This document shows positions 35,111 through 47,499 of a stretch of DNA of 64,000 bases, piece by piece (positions within the stretch are counted from its first letter, which is position 1; every line of letters begins with the position of its first letter). The notes beneath the pieces were generated by a model. That model searched no databases. It worked only from the letters and a program-made list of their open reading frames with translations, and had not been told where the DNA came from. This DNA is from Epiperipatus broadwayi. Taxonomy: Eukaryota; Onychophora; Udeonychophora; Euonychophora; Peripatidae. The position numbers and the translations under genes were made by a program. The stretch lies in the NCBI GenBank assembly GCA_028023455.1, contig JAQFVV010000158.1:808001-872000 (forward strand), in the 5' to 3' direction.

Positions 35111-35800
35111 TAAAGGGCAGGCAACAACATGGGTGAGAAAGTTTGTATGGAAAGGATTTGGATAAAGAATTTATATCAGTATACTTGTATAAAAGGTGGG
35201 ATGATTGGGTTAGGAGGATTGTTGAGTGTTATAGTGGTAAGGAATGGGATAAAAGAATAGATGCATTAATAAAGAATAGGGAGTTGGAGAGATGGAGAAC
35301 TAGTATGGAGAGTAAAAAGAGTTTAAATATATATAAATGGAACATTGGGTGTGAGTTAATTTATGATAATAGTAAGGAAAGTAGCTTATTATTTAAGGCT
35401 CGAATGGGATCTTTAGCAAGAGAATATACATATAAATGAAAAATATGGGTGATTTAGTTTGCAAATTGTGTAAGGAAAATATAGAAAATATTAGGCATCT
35501 GTTGATTGAATGTAAATGCTTGAAAGTAGAAAGAGTACAAATAATGAAGTTATGGGAGAATAAATATGAACAAAGTGATTATACAGAAAGTGGGTTATTG
35601 GTTTTTATGCTGGGTTTGGGAAAAGATAAGGGGGATTTAGATATAAAGGCCATAGAGTTGGCAAAGATTATGTTGTAGAAATGGGATGGAGCAAATTACG
35701 GGAAAGTTTAAAGTGGGGAATGGAAGGGGAAGGTAAAGTGGCTAACATGTTTCTTTGGGCATAGTTGCTGAGAGATTCCCGACTCTATTTAAGGAGAAGT
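35111..35800 (+). pseudogene. C-terminal fragment of a non-LTR retrotransposon with a zf-RVT-like finger
   Basis: Two consecutive open frames, 35143-35439 and 35436-35678, are offset by a frameshift at about 35437. They give a C-terminal region typical of several LINE polyproteins. A basic, Trp-rich segment (RWDDWVRRIVE) comes first, then LLFKARMGSLAREY, then CKLCKENIENIRHLLIEC. The last has the CX2CX8HX4C spacing of the reverse-transcriptase zinc-binding domain. Downstream frames are lost by about 35700 and the 3' end lies near 35800. No reverse transcriptase precedes it, so it is a 5'-truncated insertion. It sits between palindromic-family copies. The lineage differs from the RTE copies. 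Confidence 0.65.
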
Positions 35801-35858
35801 CATGGTACATCACATTACATCTTTGTCAAAATAAAATAATCGTGAAATTTTTCCAATT

Positions 35859-36740
35859 AAAACAGGCAAAACTCACTATATATATTTTGCCACACACAGC
35901 AAGCTAGAGTAATCAATGGATGTCAGAAGGCTTGTGCATAAAATTTCTATCTAGTGCCTACTCATCCAATATCCCCAGACTAATTTCTGGCTTATGGCCT
36001 TTGTCAGTGAGAAGCCTTGGATCTGAGAGCACTACATCTAGATCTTAGAATCTAATGCAACTCTCCAGCAACCACCTTTTATCTCCATTTAACTACAAAA
36101 CCATGAGTCTTAACTTGAAAACACCTTAATGTATTCAATCCAAGCCCATTAGCTTATATAGTCATATGGGTCTGAACTCAGTTGTTCCCATACATTTTGG
36201 GGTCTTTGGTTCTTTAATAACCATAGCCACCACTATCCTATTAGGCAGGATTGGTTTTAAGCCAATAAACATCACATGACCACCTCCTCTAATCCTGCCT
36301 AATAGGATAGTGGTGGCTATGGTTATTAAAGAACCAAAGATACCAAAATGTTTGGGAACTGGGTTCAGACCCATATGACTATATAAGCTAATGGGCTTGG
36401 ATTGAAAACATTAAGGTGTTTTCAATTTAAGATTCATCATGGTTTTGTAGTTAAATAGAGATAAAAGGTGGTTGCTGGAGGGTTGCATTAAATCTTAAGA
36501 TCTAGATGCAGTGCTCTCAGATCCAAGGCTCCTCACTGATGAAGGCCATAAGCCAGAAACTAGTCTGGGGATATTGGATGAGTAGGCACTATAGGGATTT
36601 TATATACAAGCCTTCTGGCAACCATTGATTACTCTAGCTTGCTATGTGTGGCAAAATATATATAGTGAGTTTTGCCTGTTTTAACAACAGTTATACACAA
36701 GCATAAGAGGAGGTGGTCATGTGATGTGTATTGGCTTAAA
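35859..36740. mobile_element. Palindromic foldback element, copy B
   Basis: Inverted arms of about 390-400 bp (roughly 35863-36255 and 36293-36680) surround a centre with ACATCACATGACCACCTCC. The left arm begins AAAACAGGCAAAACTCACT, and the right arm ends with its inverse, AGTGAGTTTTGCCTGTTTT. Beyond the right arm, AACAACAGTTATACACAAGC and GGTGGTCATGTGATG continue the outer end segment. Arms agree closely by eye, more so than in the 33.9-35.1 kb cluster. Flanks AATTTTTCCAATT (35846-35858) and AATGTTTGCCAAT (36741-36753) are only loosely alike, so a target duplication is not established. The 70-codon open frame at 36162-36374 is an arm artefact. Confidence 0.7.
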
Positions 36741-36759
36741 AATGTTTGCCAATCATAGT

Positions 36760-37660
36760 CAAATTTTGTTCTTCTAAATATATACTGTTAAAATTATTAA
36801 TAAAGAATCAATAATATAGAAAATTTGTTATCTATTTGCTTCACAGAGACACTTCAAATACACACACAATTTGGCTTTTACTTTTTATCCTTTTCTATTT
36901 CTCTTAGTACCTTTATCATGAATTATATTGCATTAAAAAAATAGTATTCAAATGTAAGTTAATTCATACAAGTTTAATTGCTACTATGGATATTTACTCA
37001 TATTTTTAGCTTTCAAAAGAAATTATCCTTCAAAAAAAGTAGAAAATCAAAGAAAACATTTTAAAGTTAAAATTCTATCTTTAAACAATTTTATTTAAAT
37101 GTTTATGATTAATCGCAAAATTTTATATCATTAAATTTACAATTTTTTTTTCCATACAAGAAGACAGAGTGCAATTTAGTCGACTTAGTAACATTTTGAT
37201 TTAGTGTTCATTTATATGACGATTAATAGAACTTATAAAATTAATAGTCCTATAAAGCATCTAGATTAAAATCCTGTCGTCTGCTAGAGCATCAGACAGC
37301 AATCGTAACTAACTTCAAAAAAGTTAAGAAAAAATAGTAATCTATTATAAAGCTCAATAAAAGTTTATTAATTAACAAAAATGATAATTAATATATGCAA
37401 ATGAAACCTTTTTTTTTTTAATTAATCAAACAATATATATATATTGGTAAACTTTTTAATGAAAGTCAAAAAATTACAGTTTTCTGATCACAACTAAATT
37501 GATTAAACTGGCGATAAATTAAATGGACAATAAAGAAATAAAACTTCACACAAACTATTTAAGTTTTAGCAGTAATTAATCACGTATCTTTAGTTGATTA
37601 ATTCGGTATAAAATATTTCAATCGCGTAAATTTTTTTAAAAAGTGCACTCGATGAAGCAA
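36760..37660. other. Upstream region of cullin-3
   Basis: No gene recognised. CpG becomes more frequent after about 37.15 kb, as expected near a promoter. Confidence 0.4.
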
Positions 37661-37674
37661 ATTTAAAACTTCAA

Positions 37675-37682
37675 TGACGTCA
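37675..37682 (+). promoter_or_regulatory. Consensus CRE (TGACGTCA)
   Basis: The full 8-bp palindromic cAMP-response element lies about 70 bp before the donor of the first untranslated exon, so it should sit near the cullin-3 start site. It is bound by CREB/ATF-type bZIP factors in animals; use here is inferred. Confidence 0.6.
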
Positions 37683-37689
37683 CATTATT

Positions 37690-37750
37690 TATTATAGGAT
37701 GGAAACATGTCTGCCATCTAGTCTACTTCAGCTTTCATATTCAACAATTG
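37690..37750 (+). other. Probable 5' UTR exon of cullin-3
   Basis: The segment after the CRE ends at TTCAACAATTG followed by a strong GTAAGT donor (37751-37756). The start is not defined by the sequence; about 37690 is a guess. It contains CTGCCATCTAGTC, the inverse of a CTAGATGGC motif also seen at 11350. The next acceptor is at 38006 (TTTTTTACAG) or 38032 (CAATTATAG). Confidence 0.5.
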
Positions 37751-38119
37751 GTAAGTTATTTTATATTCTTGTTATGTTTATTATCATAATATTATTTACA
37801 TTATAATCAAAATTGCTTACAGAGTTTACGTACTTTTTCCTCTTCAACATTAACATTTAAAGTTCTTTAAATATAATTTTGGCGGAAGTTTAACATCAAT
37901 GCAAAGTCGTGCTTAGGCCTACAATCATAATAGAATACTACGCTAAATGCATCTAAAGATTTTTATTTGTAATAATAATTTGTAAAATATATATATTTTT
38001 TTACAGTTTTCTAACTTATTCTTCAATTATAGATTTTATATCACATGAGGTCCTGATTTGAATTTGGAATTAAAAAAAAAATCCTAGAAGAAAATTTCGT
38101 CGTGTTTATAGATGTCAAC

Positions 38120-38173
38120 ATGAGTCTTAAAAGTGGTAAAAAAGATACCAAAATGAGAATTCGGGCTTTCCCA
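38120..38173 (+). CDS. CUL3: Cullin-3, first coding exon (partial gene)
   Basis: The exon encodes MSLKSGKKDTKMRIRAFP and ends in phase 0 at a GTAAGT donor (38174-38179). The KKDTKMRIRAFP segment is the conserved N-terminal tail of animal cullin-3, and coding exon 1 of the vertebrate gene, as I recall it, also ends after this FP. Cullin-3 is the scaffold of CRL3 ubiquitin ligases: its N-terminal region binds BTB-domain substrate adaptors and its C-terminal region recruits RBX1 and is neddylated. Only the flexible N-terminal tail is encoded here. No following exon was found in the remaining 25.8 kb, so the rest of the gene should lie beyond the window. Upstream are a CRE, an untranslated exon, and two tiny upstream ORFs, one overlapping this start codon. 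Confidence 0.85.
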
Positions 38174-40100
38174 GTAAGTATTTTTACTATTCTGTAACAA
38201 TAAATTATATACGAATATTAATTATTTTTGCATATTTTTCTACGATTAATGATTTAACTAACATTTCAATTGCTATGGTATATTGTTATAGCTCAGCCAA
38301 TAACGTTTTGATTATCTCTTAGGCTCTCAGAACGTTTCCATTTGCTATTTAAATGCTGAGATAATTTTCTGTACATTGTTTTATTGATTTATATATACAT
38401 TAAAAAAAAAAAAAAAATCAGACATTTTTATTTATTGTTATTATATAGGCTTATGTTTTAAAATGCAAATAAATAATGAGCTAAAAAAATCATTTGTGAC
38501 ATTGAATTTTTATCTTTTCAAAAAATTTAAATGAAATAAAATTTTAAATTCTAAATCGACTAACGTGGCTTACCTTACTCTGTAAGCATTATTTTAATTT
38601 TTCATGTTTTTTAACTTGTTTCTTTTTAAGTAAATATATTGACTTGTATGAGTGCATGGTATATGAATTTGAATTAATTCTTTCATAATTGATCAATCAA
38701 TCAGCAAAATTAATTAGTTTCGTAAGAGAAAATAATTTATATATATAATTTTTACTATTTACAAGTGTCAAATTTTCTGTACTCGTAGCTTCAAATTTTA
38801 ATAATCGAATTATTGAATTAAAAATTTACATTGATATTTACTATGGCGATCAAAATTTTATAAATAAATAAGCATGTTAGTGAGATAAAACTAGACTAAT
38901 TTAAATTTCATTAGAATAAATCTAGTATAAAGTAACTATAAGAATGTAAATGTATTCCATTTAAATTTAATAGACAAATTTGTAATATTCAGCATAGATA
39001 AATGAATAACTACAACTTCAAGTTTTTTTAAAGTGTTATTCCAGCAAATCTTTGAAAAACTTGATCTGTTTTAAACAGTGCATTTATTTTCTCCATACGG
39101 TTTATAGACTCAATATTTAACATTTGTAAATCTCTACCATTTTCACCATGAAATTAAATATTAGTATTTGCCTGAAGGTTTCTGATGATAGTATTTTAGA
39201 TTGTGATAATGTTAACTATTTCCATCATCTACTGTTAAATGTTGAATGTCTAGAAAATTTTAAACTTTATTTAAACTTCTCACATAAAAACATTTCACAT
39301 TTAAATATTAATATTATTTCACACTGAAAGGCATTTAGTCTTAAGTAGCATATATTTTTCAATTACTTTTTTTTTTTTAATTTGACAAATAGTTAGCCAA
39401 AAGGAAATAGTTCTAGAAATAATTTACACTAGGCAGTCAATTGCATTTTAAATAGTTATTGAAAATTGCAAACATTTCTTTTCTTAGTATTGAAGGACCA
39501 TTTCTCTATTAATATGTTTGAATACAGACCATAAACATGTTTTCAGAAGTTAACTTAAATTGCCAAGTATTAATTATATATGCTTAATTCAATCATTCAG
39601 ATATTCCAAAAGTTTAATTATTGGATATGGAGTTAACCATTTATTTTTTTTGTCCATTCTTGGAAAAAACTTCAATCGAAGTGATAAAAAAAAAAAGTGA
39701 AATCTTTTGAAGATGTTTTTCTGTTAATAGGAAATATCATTGACTGAATTCCATATGATTCAACACAACACAATATAACTATTATGTTTTACAATTCAGC
39801 CAAAATAGGTACATAAATTGTTTTGACTAAATTAACAAATTTTGTCTATGCTTTAACAAAAATTAGCCAAGTCAGGGGAAGAAGACAAAGTGGTAATAAA
39901 TTAAATAAATATATATAGGCAAAAGAAAAAGATTAGTTTTTTAATAAATAATTTTAAGAAAATCCATATATATATAACTATATTTCAACTTCTTGTTCCT
40001 CTCCCTCGTGTTTTTTTTTGGGGTGGGGTTGGGGGATGGATTTATTTCATTTTAATTTAAATATAAAAATTACATTATTTTTTTTTTTTCATGTGTCATA
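38174..40100 (+). other. Start of cullin-3 intron 1
   Basis: Non-coding, AT-rich. A G-rich block, GGGGTGGGGTTGGGGGATGG, lies at about 40020-40039. No exon recognised. Confidence 0.5.
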
Positions 40101-40104
40101 GCAT

Positions 40105-40178
40105 CGGCTGGGAAGCAAACCCGTTAACCCGGGACAACTGCTTGTAAGACAGCTGTGCTGACCTCTCGACCACCAATG
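40105..40178 (-). repeat. tRNA-derived retropseudogene or SINE head
   Basis: On the minus strand a 7-bp acceptor-like pairing (GCATTGG with CCGATGC) encloses an A-box-like GGTCGAGAGGTCAGC. An anticodon-loop-like CTTACAA lies between short stems, and a B box, GGTTTGCTTCC, has two mismatches to consensus. The T stem pairs poorly. The copy is followed within about 12 bp by an A-rich run (poly(T) on the plus strand at 40079-40089), which suggests retroposition. A functional tRNA is unlikely. Confidence 0.55.
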
Positions 40179-40179
40179 C

Positions 40180-43100
40180 TTGACTTTTTATAGCATTATA
40201 AAAATATAAATATTATTTTGATGTATGTTTATATCTTCTCCAACTTTCTTAGTCTAATTTCAACAACTGCATTTCTGTTTACTTTTTCAGACTCATCTAT
40301 TTAAATTTGAGTTAAGTAATTAATGAACATTAGATATTAATGGTATATTCACATTCCCAGATTCGTTTCTGGCTATTGATCTTCAATAATGTTTTTATTA
40401 ATATCTATTTATTACTCTCATTGTTGAGGATTTGGATATAGTTTAAGCATATAATATCTATTAATTTCATAGATTTACAAAAAATGGCTTTAGAATAGAA
40501 TAAATAGTATTTTCATTTTCTCATTATTATTTATTTTTAAATTTATTTTCTAGAAATTGTAAAATACTGAAGTAGTCACATATTACATAACAAAAATTAA
40601 ATAACATTTTGTTATTTTAGTTATTTAATTGAATATTTATGTGTTCTGCATTTATATATAACTAAATAAAAAAATGCATTGCTAAACAAATTACTGTTAC
40701 ATTGAAAATGTAACATTTATTAGAATATAATAAAAATTATTTTATTATGTACAGATCGAAAATTAACTGTTTATTAAATTAAAACTAAAATATAAATTGT
40801 CCACCTATTCAAGTTGATATTGTTTTATAACAAATATATAAATAGCATTAACCAAAAATATTAAATCACTTGTTTTATGGCTGCTTAAATATTTTTTTTT
40901 ATGATTATGAAATTCATCAACCTCATTGCTGATTTTATTTTTATTGTCAGCCTTTTCAAGCTTCATTCATTTTTTTAATGAATTAGATTGGCTAATTCCA
41001 TGACCCAAATAATGCTGGTTACTTGAATTTTAAATGAAAGTTTAAATTCAATCTAATCAATTTATCCATTTACTTATTTTCCCTCTTTTTAGAATATCAG
41101 AGGTCTTTACTAGTACTGCAATTTAAAATATCAATACTTTATATTTCCATAGTTGATTACAGGAAATAATTTGAATAATTTTGATTTTTAAAGATTTAAT
41201 ATCCCAATATCATTTTTGGATTTTTTATTGCAATGTTACTTTGCAACTAATTATTTATTGTTGAATGATTGAAGTTGATAAAAACATTTAATAACTTTTA
41301 TGTCTTTATTAATTAAGAAGTTAGCTATGCATTTCATCGTAATCTTTTTTTTTTTAAATATTTAATTATAATTTTATCTTTTCACTCTGTTTTTAACTTG
41401 GCGAGTAAGGGTAATGACATCTCTGTTTTTATTCATCTGCAGTTATTGGTATTTCTTCCATCAGTTCTGAATTTTCATTTATCTTCATCCATTCTTGCAT
41501 ACCTTACAAAATATTTAATATCAAATTTGAATAGTTATGGTAACAATATACCCAAAACCTCAATTGAAATTGAAAAAAGAAAATAAAAATATAACGGATT
41601 TTTTATTATCTTTTTTTGATCTGTTTTAAGCATGGTTTGTTAAAAACATACTCAAATATTTTTTCTGCATGATGAATAACCCTTCACTAATGATTTAAAT
41701 TAAATTTGCTGCAATTATGTATTTCAATTTTTTGTTATACTTGTAAAGTTCAATATAATTTTTAGAATGTTTTTTCATTTGTAAACTTAAATTTCTACTA
41801 AATCAAGTTCCAATTTATTGATTCATCATATGAAATAAAGGTTTTAACATTGTAATTAAAATGTTAAACTCTTAACTCAAATTGTTATTAAGGATAGACA
41901 AGAAAATGTTGAAATGTGAAAGGGCTAATTAGAAAGATGTAAATTGTATATTTTATTATTAAATTTTCTAGCATAACAGCCACATTTCTTATTTTATAAT
42001 ATTTCTGAATCTTGTAGTTCATTAATTATATTTTTGCATTATAAATATTAAGCATCTTTTTTTTCCAAATGATGAAATCTTAAATAATTAATGTAATTGA
42101 TAAGCCAAACTTTTAATAATTATTAAACATTAAAATATTAAACTTCATATATTTTAGATATATGACTTTAAATTTGTTTAAATATGAATCTTTTTATTGG
42201 TGTACTTTTACTTTCATTTTTTGTTTTAAAAAAGATTTTTTTCCAACATGTATGTCTTTTCAATGAACTAATCTGATTGTGTATGTTTGCAGAAAAATAA
42301 AAATAGTTTATAGCAATTTTTATATATTATACCTCTTTAAAAATACTAAAAAAAATTTGAAGTAATACAATTTTGGAATATTATAGGCAATAAATATAAA
42401 TATTATAGTTTAAAAAAAAGATAATTTACTGCTAAAAAAATGTATATCTGAACAAAAATAATGTTTTGATTGCTCGCTTTTCGTCTTATATATAAAAACA
42501 GCTGAAGTGTAAACAAATTATTATTCATATATTACAATTTTAAATAATAATAATAAAAATTTTAAAAATTACTTTCATAGCTTTTTTTTTTTATATATTA
42601 TGGTCTCTATTGAAGTTGTTGTCCTTCTGCATTTGCTGCTTTTGCACAAGCAATTTTTTAGATTATACGAAATTCCATCTCTTAATTAAAACTAAGACAT
42701 ATATTGACTATATATATGTGATGAAATTTATAAACTACAAGCATAAGCAAAAAGAAGTACTTCCCAGGATACAGGGAAAGCAATGGGATAACAGGACCAC
42801 TATGAAGATATCCATTACAAAGAATTAAATATTTTTTTCTTCCACATTTTTTTCAAATGCATTTACAATCTTTACTCTTTAAATTTAGGCACACTAAATA
42901 TCTATAATATTAAAATTGCAATTGAAACTGCTTTTTATAAGCAAATCTAGTAAATATACCCCCCCCCCCCCATTTAAAGTTTCATTTGAAATAGCTTTGA
43001 AATATAATGTTAATGATCATAACATTCTACTGTAAGAGAATTTACAAAATATATTCTGAAAATAATAAATATAATTATTAATTTAACTACAATAAAAATG

Positions 43101-44160
43101 AAAAAAAAAAAAGGATTTTGTTTAAATTAACAAAAATAAATTGTCCTTTTATGAAATAATGAAAAGAGAAGAACAAATACATTTTTGTAATAGTAAAAAC
43201 AAAAAATATTGTTTTTTGTTTGAGGTATTGTTTTTTTGTTTGAGGGAATATAATCAATTGAACATACACTAGTTATACATATATATGTATAAATATGTGT
43301 TCTGTACATTTTTTTTTTATAATTATTTTTCTTTATTATATTGAATTGTGTACTGTAATTTTTTGATTAAATTGTATCAGATATGTATATAAATATGTTA
43401 AAAAACAAATTAATCTATATATGAGTGTGATATGGAAAAGTTCTGTATATGCAAACAAAATGTGAACTACTATCCACTAATTTATGCCATTTGCTAAGGG
43501 TCGCGGAATAAAGTATAGCAGATAGGATAGTCATTGCAATTTATAATCGTAATATCTATTGTTATTTCTATTAACATTTAACTTTTATAACTGCTCAGCT
43601 GTCACTTTTAACTGTTTATTTGTATCCATTTGTTTTATTATTAATTGCCTTACTTTTCCTCTAACATTTATAAAAAATTTATCATTCCTACTTAATATTT
43701 TGTTCAACTCATTCTCATCGGAAATAGTCAATCTATTTTTAGTTCCAATGCTAATTTCATTTTTATCAATATAGTATCTCAGTAAATATTCAAAATAAAT
43801 TCTAAAGCAATAAACAATATCCAAGTTTCTAACCTCCTTGTAATTTATTCATTGTGTAAAAATATTTTAATCTTAAAAAATCTTTTGATTCATTTACAAA
43901 TTTTGGTACTGCTTTAAAATACTCCTTATACTTTTTTTTTTTACCTTTATACTGAAAATACTAAGTCAATAGTGACAAATTGTTTATTCTTCCAGTATTT
44001 TTCACTAAATAATATAAGCAATAAATACATAAGTAGTGAGTTTTTTTTTTATTTTGTGGTTATTTGAATAGTGAGAAATTGTTTATTTTTTCACTTAATA
44101 ATAAATACATGCATAGTTAGAATTTTTTTTTTACCGTGCAGTTATTGTGATTAACATAGT
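40180..44160. other. Intronic AT-rich stretch
   Basis: No exon or clear repeat. A C13 run is at 42959-42971, and an imperfect tandem of TTTTTTGTTTGAGG units is at about 43209-43245. A 79-codon minus-strand frame at 43585-43824 has no recognisable motif. Confidence 0.35.
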
Positions 44161-44169
44161 AGGCATACC

Positions 44170-45150
44170 TTGTGGCCTGTAAGAGGAAACAAAAACATCT
44201 TAAAATGCTCATTGTTTTGCAACTTTCACTTATCAATTTTTAATATGTACTCAAAGAATTTCTATGGGCAAGTAGTTAGCATTGAAGATACTATGTTGGC
44301 ATTTCTGTGCATACCTAGTATGGGTTTGCCTATGCTGCGTAAAAGAAGCAAGAATGCCAGGAGCGAATGAGTGCCAATTTGTGCTGTCGAAACTTCCAAA
44401 CACCTGCTTAGACTGAAGTGGCAGTTCTTTCTTCCACTACAACTGATGTCAGCAGACAAATAAGCAACAAATTGAGTCTGTGAAATTTAGAGCTTCTTTT
44501 CTTTTTCATGATGATTGCCCATAAATACAGCCACCAGGTTGAATGACAGACTTCTGCAATGATAATGGATTGGCTCACTTTCTATAGGGAGGTTTGCTAG
44601 AGAATAAATATTGGATATTCATAAAAATCCAAATAAACAAGACCAGGTGTGCCAAACATGAGAAGTATAACCATGGCAGAATTCTGTAAAATGGCCATCT
44701 ACATTACATGATGCCTGTCCAAACTGTGAACCAGAAAAACATAGGTTTTCAGTAGATGAGTCTGGACTTATAACTTGAAAACAGAATCAGATTGGCACTA
44801 CTGCATGGTTGACTAATTTCCATTTTCAAGAGAATGCATGTCTAGCTCAGTTATTCTTTTTGATGAGAGGTTGATCTATGCTGACCTCAATGCCAGAGGA
44901 TTCCAATATTCCACTGTCACTATCAACTGCATTACATCAATCTTTTGATGGAAGATCACATGCAGGTGGTTAAATATTTTTGGGCTAAAGCCAAAATCAA
45001 TATTCTCAAAAGAATGAAACCTATAACCAAAACTATTTCAGGTCCTTTTGGATTCTTCCTGCTGAAAAATATGGCTACAGAATAACAGCAATCTGGACTT
45101 TATTCTAGCCTTCTTTTAGAATATTCATGCTTGCAGTAAAAAGATTAACT
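44170..45150. other. Less AT-rich island, possibly a decayed transposase
   Basis: About 1 kb with distinctly higher GC than its surroundings. Broken plus-strand frames give FSVDESGLITWKQNQIG near 44740-44800, which loosely recalls the DES motif of DDE transposases. Further on is a stretch resembling GPFGFFLLKNMA near 45040-45075. Multiple stops occur, and no terminal repeats were found. I cannot name a family; a relict DNA transposon is only a suggestion. Confidence 0.25.
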
Positions 45151-47380
45151 TGTTTTTGGGAGATTTTTAGTTGTTGTTTTTTTTTATAATAAAAAATTAC
45201 TTTGCACACTTGGTCTGTTATCAACTTCATTTTTATTGTTCTTGTTCTTTAAGAAGAAAAAATCTACAATCTGTTTATTAAAATTTCAAAAGTTTTTGTA
45301 GTATTATTTCTGATAAAGGTACACATAACATGTTCATTTTTTATTAATTTTTTTCTAAAAAAATTTGTTGTTAAATACAACACACAAAAAAAATCCATAC
45401 TCTTTCTACTTTTTCCATTTATCACTTAATATTTTTAGTAGTGCATTAGCTTACCCCAGGTATGTAAAAAGACAGAGCACATACTAAATCAATGCCCAAA
45501 TTTTTTAATTTTTTCTAATCAGTATCCCTCATCTTCTAAATATCTCTTTAAGATCAAAGAAATCTTAATTTTTTTCTCTCTCTCCATAATAGTCCTCTTC
45601 AAATATAGCAACTTTGTGTCCTTTTTTTTTTCTTATAAAAATCTATTTTATATTCATTCACTAACGCATCTAAGTTATTTTAGGGGGTAAATCTATTGAT
45701 ATAGAATCCTTCCACTTTTTTTAGACTTTTTATCTAAAAGTATTATAATTACTGAAAGAAAATCTATTAACTATTATGAATTATAAATCATCATTGCAAA
45801 AATCAAATATTTTTCACAAGCATTCATTTCCCTATATTTACTAATTAGAATGGAATTTCATCAATTTTCTGTGTTTTGGCAGTTTCTATTTTAGCTATAG
45901 CTTTGCACACTTAACTTTCATTATTCATCATTGTTATCAGATCTCACAAATTAAACCAAACTATCTTCTTTAATTCTGCTTTTTTTTCTTCTATATCTCC
46001 TATACTCATAACTATTTTCCTCCTTAAAATTATCAATCAACTCTTGTTTTTTCTGCATACTCGCTAAAAATCAAATTTATTTCTATTTATATATGTTGAT
46101 TCAATTAATCTTTATAATTTTCTCAAAAAGTACTCTTTTATTCTTTTCAAGATTTTTATAATACTAAATTTTCTAAATTTTTTATTCTACTTTAAATTAC
46201 ATCTCTATAACTAATTTTTTCTTATTCTTCCCAGTTATTTTTATCTCTGTTTCTTATAAAACTACTTTAAAAAAAAAAAAAATTTCAAACCTCTTTTTAT
46301 AGCTTTAATTTTATTGAACTACAATATTATCTATTCTTATTAAACACTCATTATGAAATTGTAATATTATAGTTTTTTTAATTACTACTTCCATCTTCAA
46401 ATAACTTACCAATATTTTAAAGCACTAGTTTTCTCTTTAATTTATCTATTCAGTGCTTGCTTTTAAATTTATCAACTTTCTACCTATTTAAATTTTTTGC
46501 ATTTATTTATCTCAAACTTATCACAATCCTAAACAATATTTTACTATGGTTATTTTTAAGTGCAAGTACAATCCTATTTTCAACAAATTTAATACTATGA
46601 ATATTGTTCCATTCTTATCAAAGCAAGTTATTTGTCAGTATTTTTAAATATATATTAAATGAAACAAGAAATAGACAGTATCTGTTTTACACCTATATCT
46701 GTTTCATCAATAAGACTCTTTAATTTTAATTGTCTTCTGCTAGTGGCATATGGATGTAAGAGAAGCATGCTTCTATTTAATAATTACATCTTTTTGATAT
46801 AATATTTTTATATTTATATAATTTTATACATTTTCAATTTTTTTTTTTTTTTTTTATAGAAGATGGTAAAATCAAATATTTATTTATTGTAACAGATTGT
46901 TGAGTGTTACAGAATTGCAGCTTCGAGAAGCCATGTTCTGATGACATTTTTTTGCACTTACCCATTTTTATCTCTTGAAGCAACTTTTGAATATAATCCA
47001 TGTAATATGAAAAAATTATGTCCTTGATTGTCAAAATGAGATGATAGTAATTAAAAAATAATGGTTGTAGTTTATGTGTTATTTTCTATTCTCATGGCGC
47101 AACTTTTGTATTAAATCCAAAAAGTAATGCAGTATAAAATTATGTTGAGCATGACATGAAAATCAAAGATATTTGTAAAAGTTTATACAGCATCTTTTAT
47201 CACACCTTAAATAACATTATATATAATACAATAAATTTGTTGTGTTATTTAAATGTCATTAAACATATTTTTATTAATGTCATCATGCATCATTATAGTA
47301 AGAATATTTCAATTTTCTCTTTGCCTCAGATTGTGTATATATCCTTATTATAATGTATATATTAAAGCAATTGTAATGGC
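45151..47380. other. Intronic stretch, C/T-rich on the plus strand
   Basis: No gene recognised. The minus strand from about 46.6 to 45.8 kb is A/G-rich and could be an old LINE, but no diagnostic motif could be read. Confidence 0.3.
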
Positions 47381-47383
47381 AGA

Positions 47384-47417
47384 ATTATTGTTTCTTTATC
47401 AATAAAGAAACAATAAT
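47384..47417. repeat. Perfect 16-bp inverted repeat (hairpin)
   Basis: ATTATTGTTTCTTTAT and its exact complement are separated by two bases. It lies about 80 bp before the TIR element at 47500. Confidence 0.85.
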
Positions 47418-47499
47418 AAAGATAGAAAGAACAAAATTTGAAATGACAAATTTAAATACAAAAATTAAAACTTGTATTCAGCATTTCAATTTTAGAATA

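Noticed and set aside
36162-36374. 70-codon minus-strand frame with a symmetric-looking product
   Set aside because: Spans the centre of palindromic copy B; an arm artefact.
35846-36753. A target duplication around palindromic copy B
   Set aside because: The flanks AATTTTTCCAATT and AATGTTTGCCAAT need gaps and mismatches; not good enough to claim.
40105-40178. Functional tRNA-Val or tRNA-Leu gene
   Set aside because: The T stem pairs poorly, the B box is mutated, and an A-rich tail on the sense side suggests retroposition.
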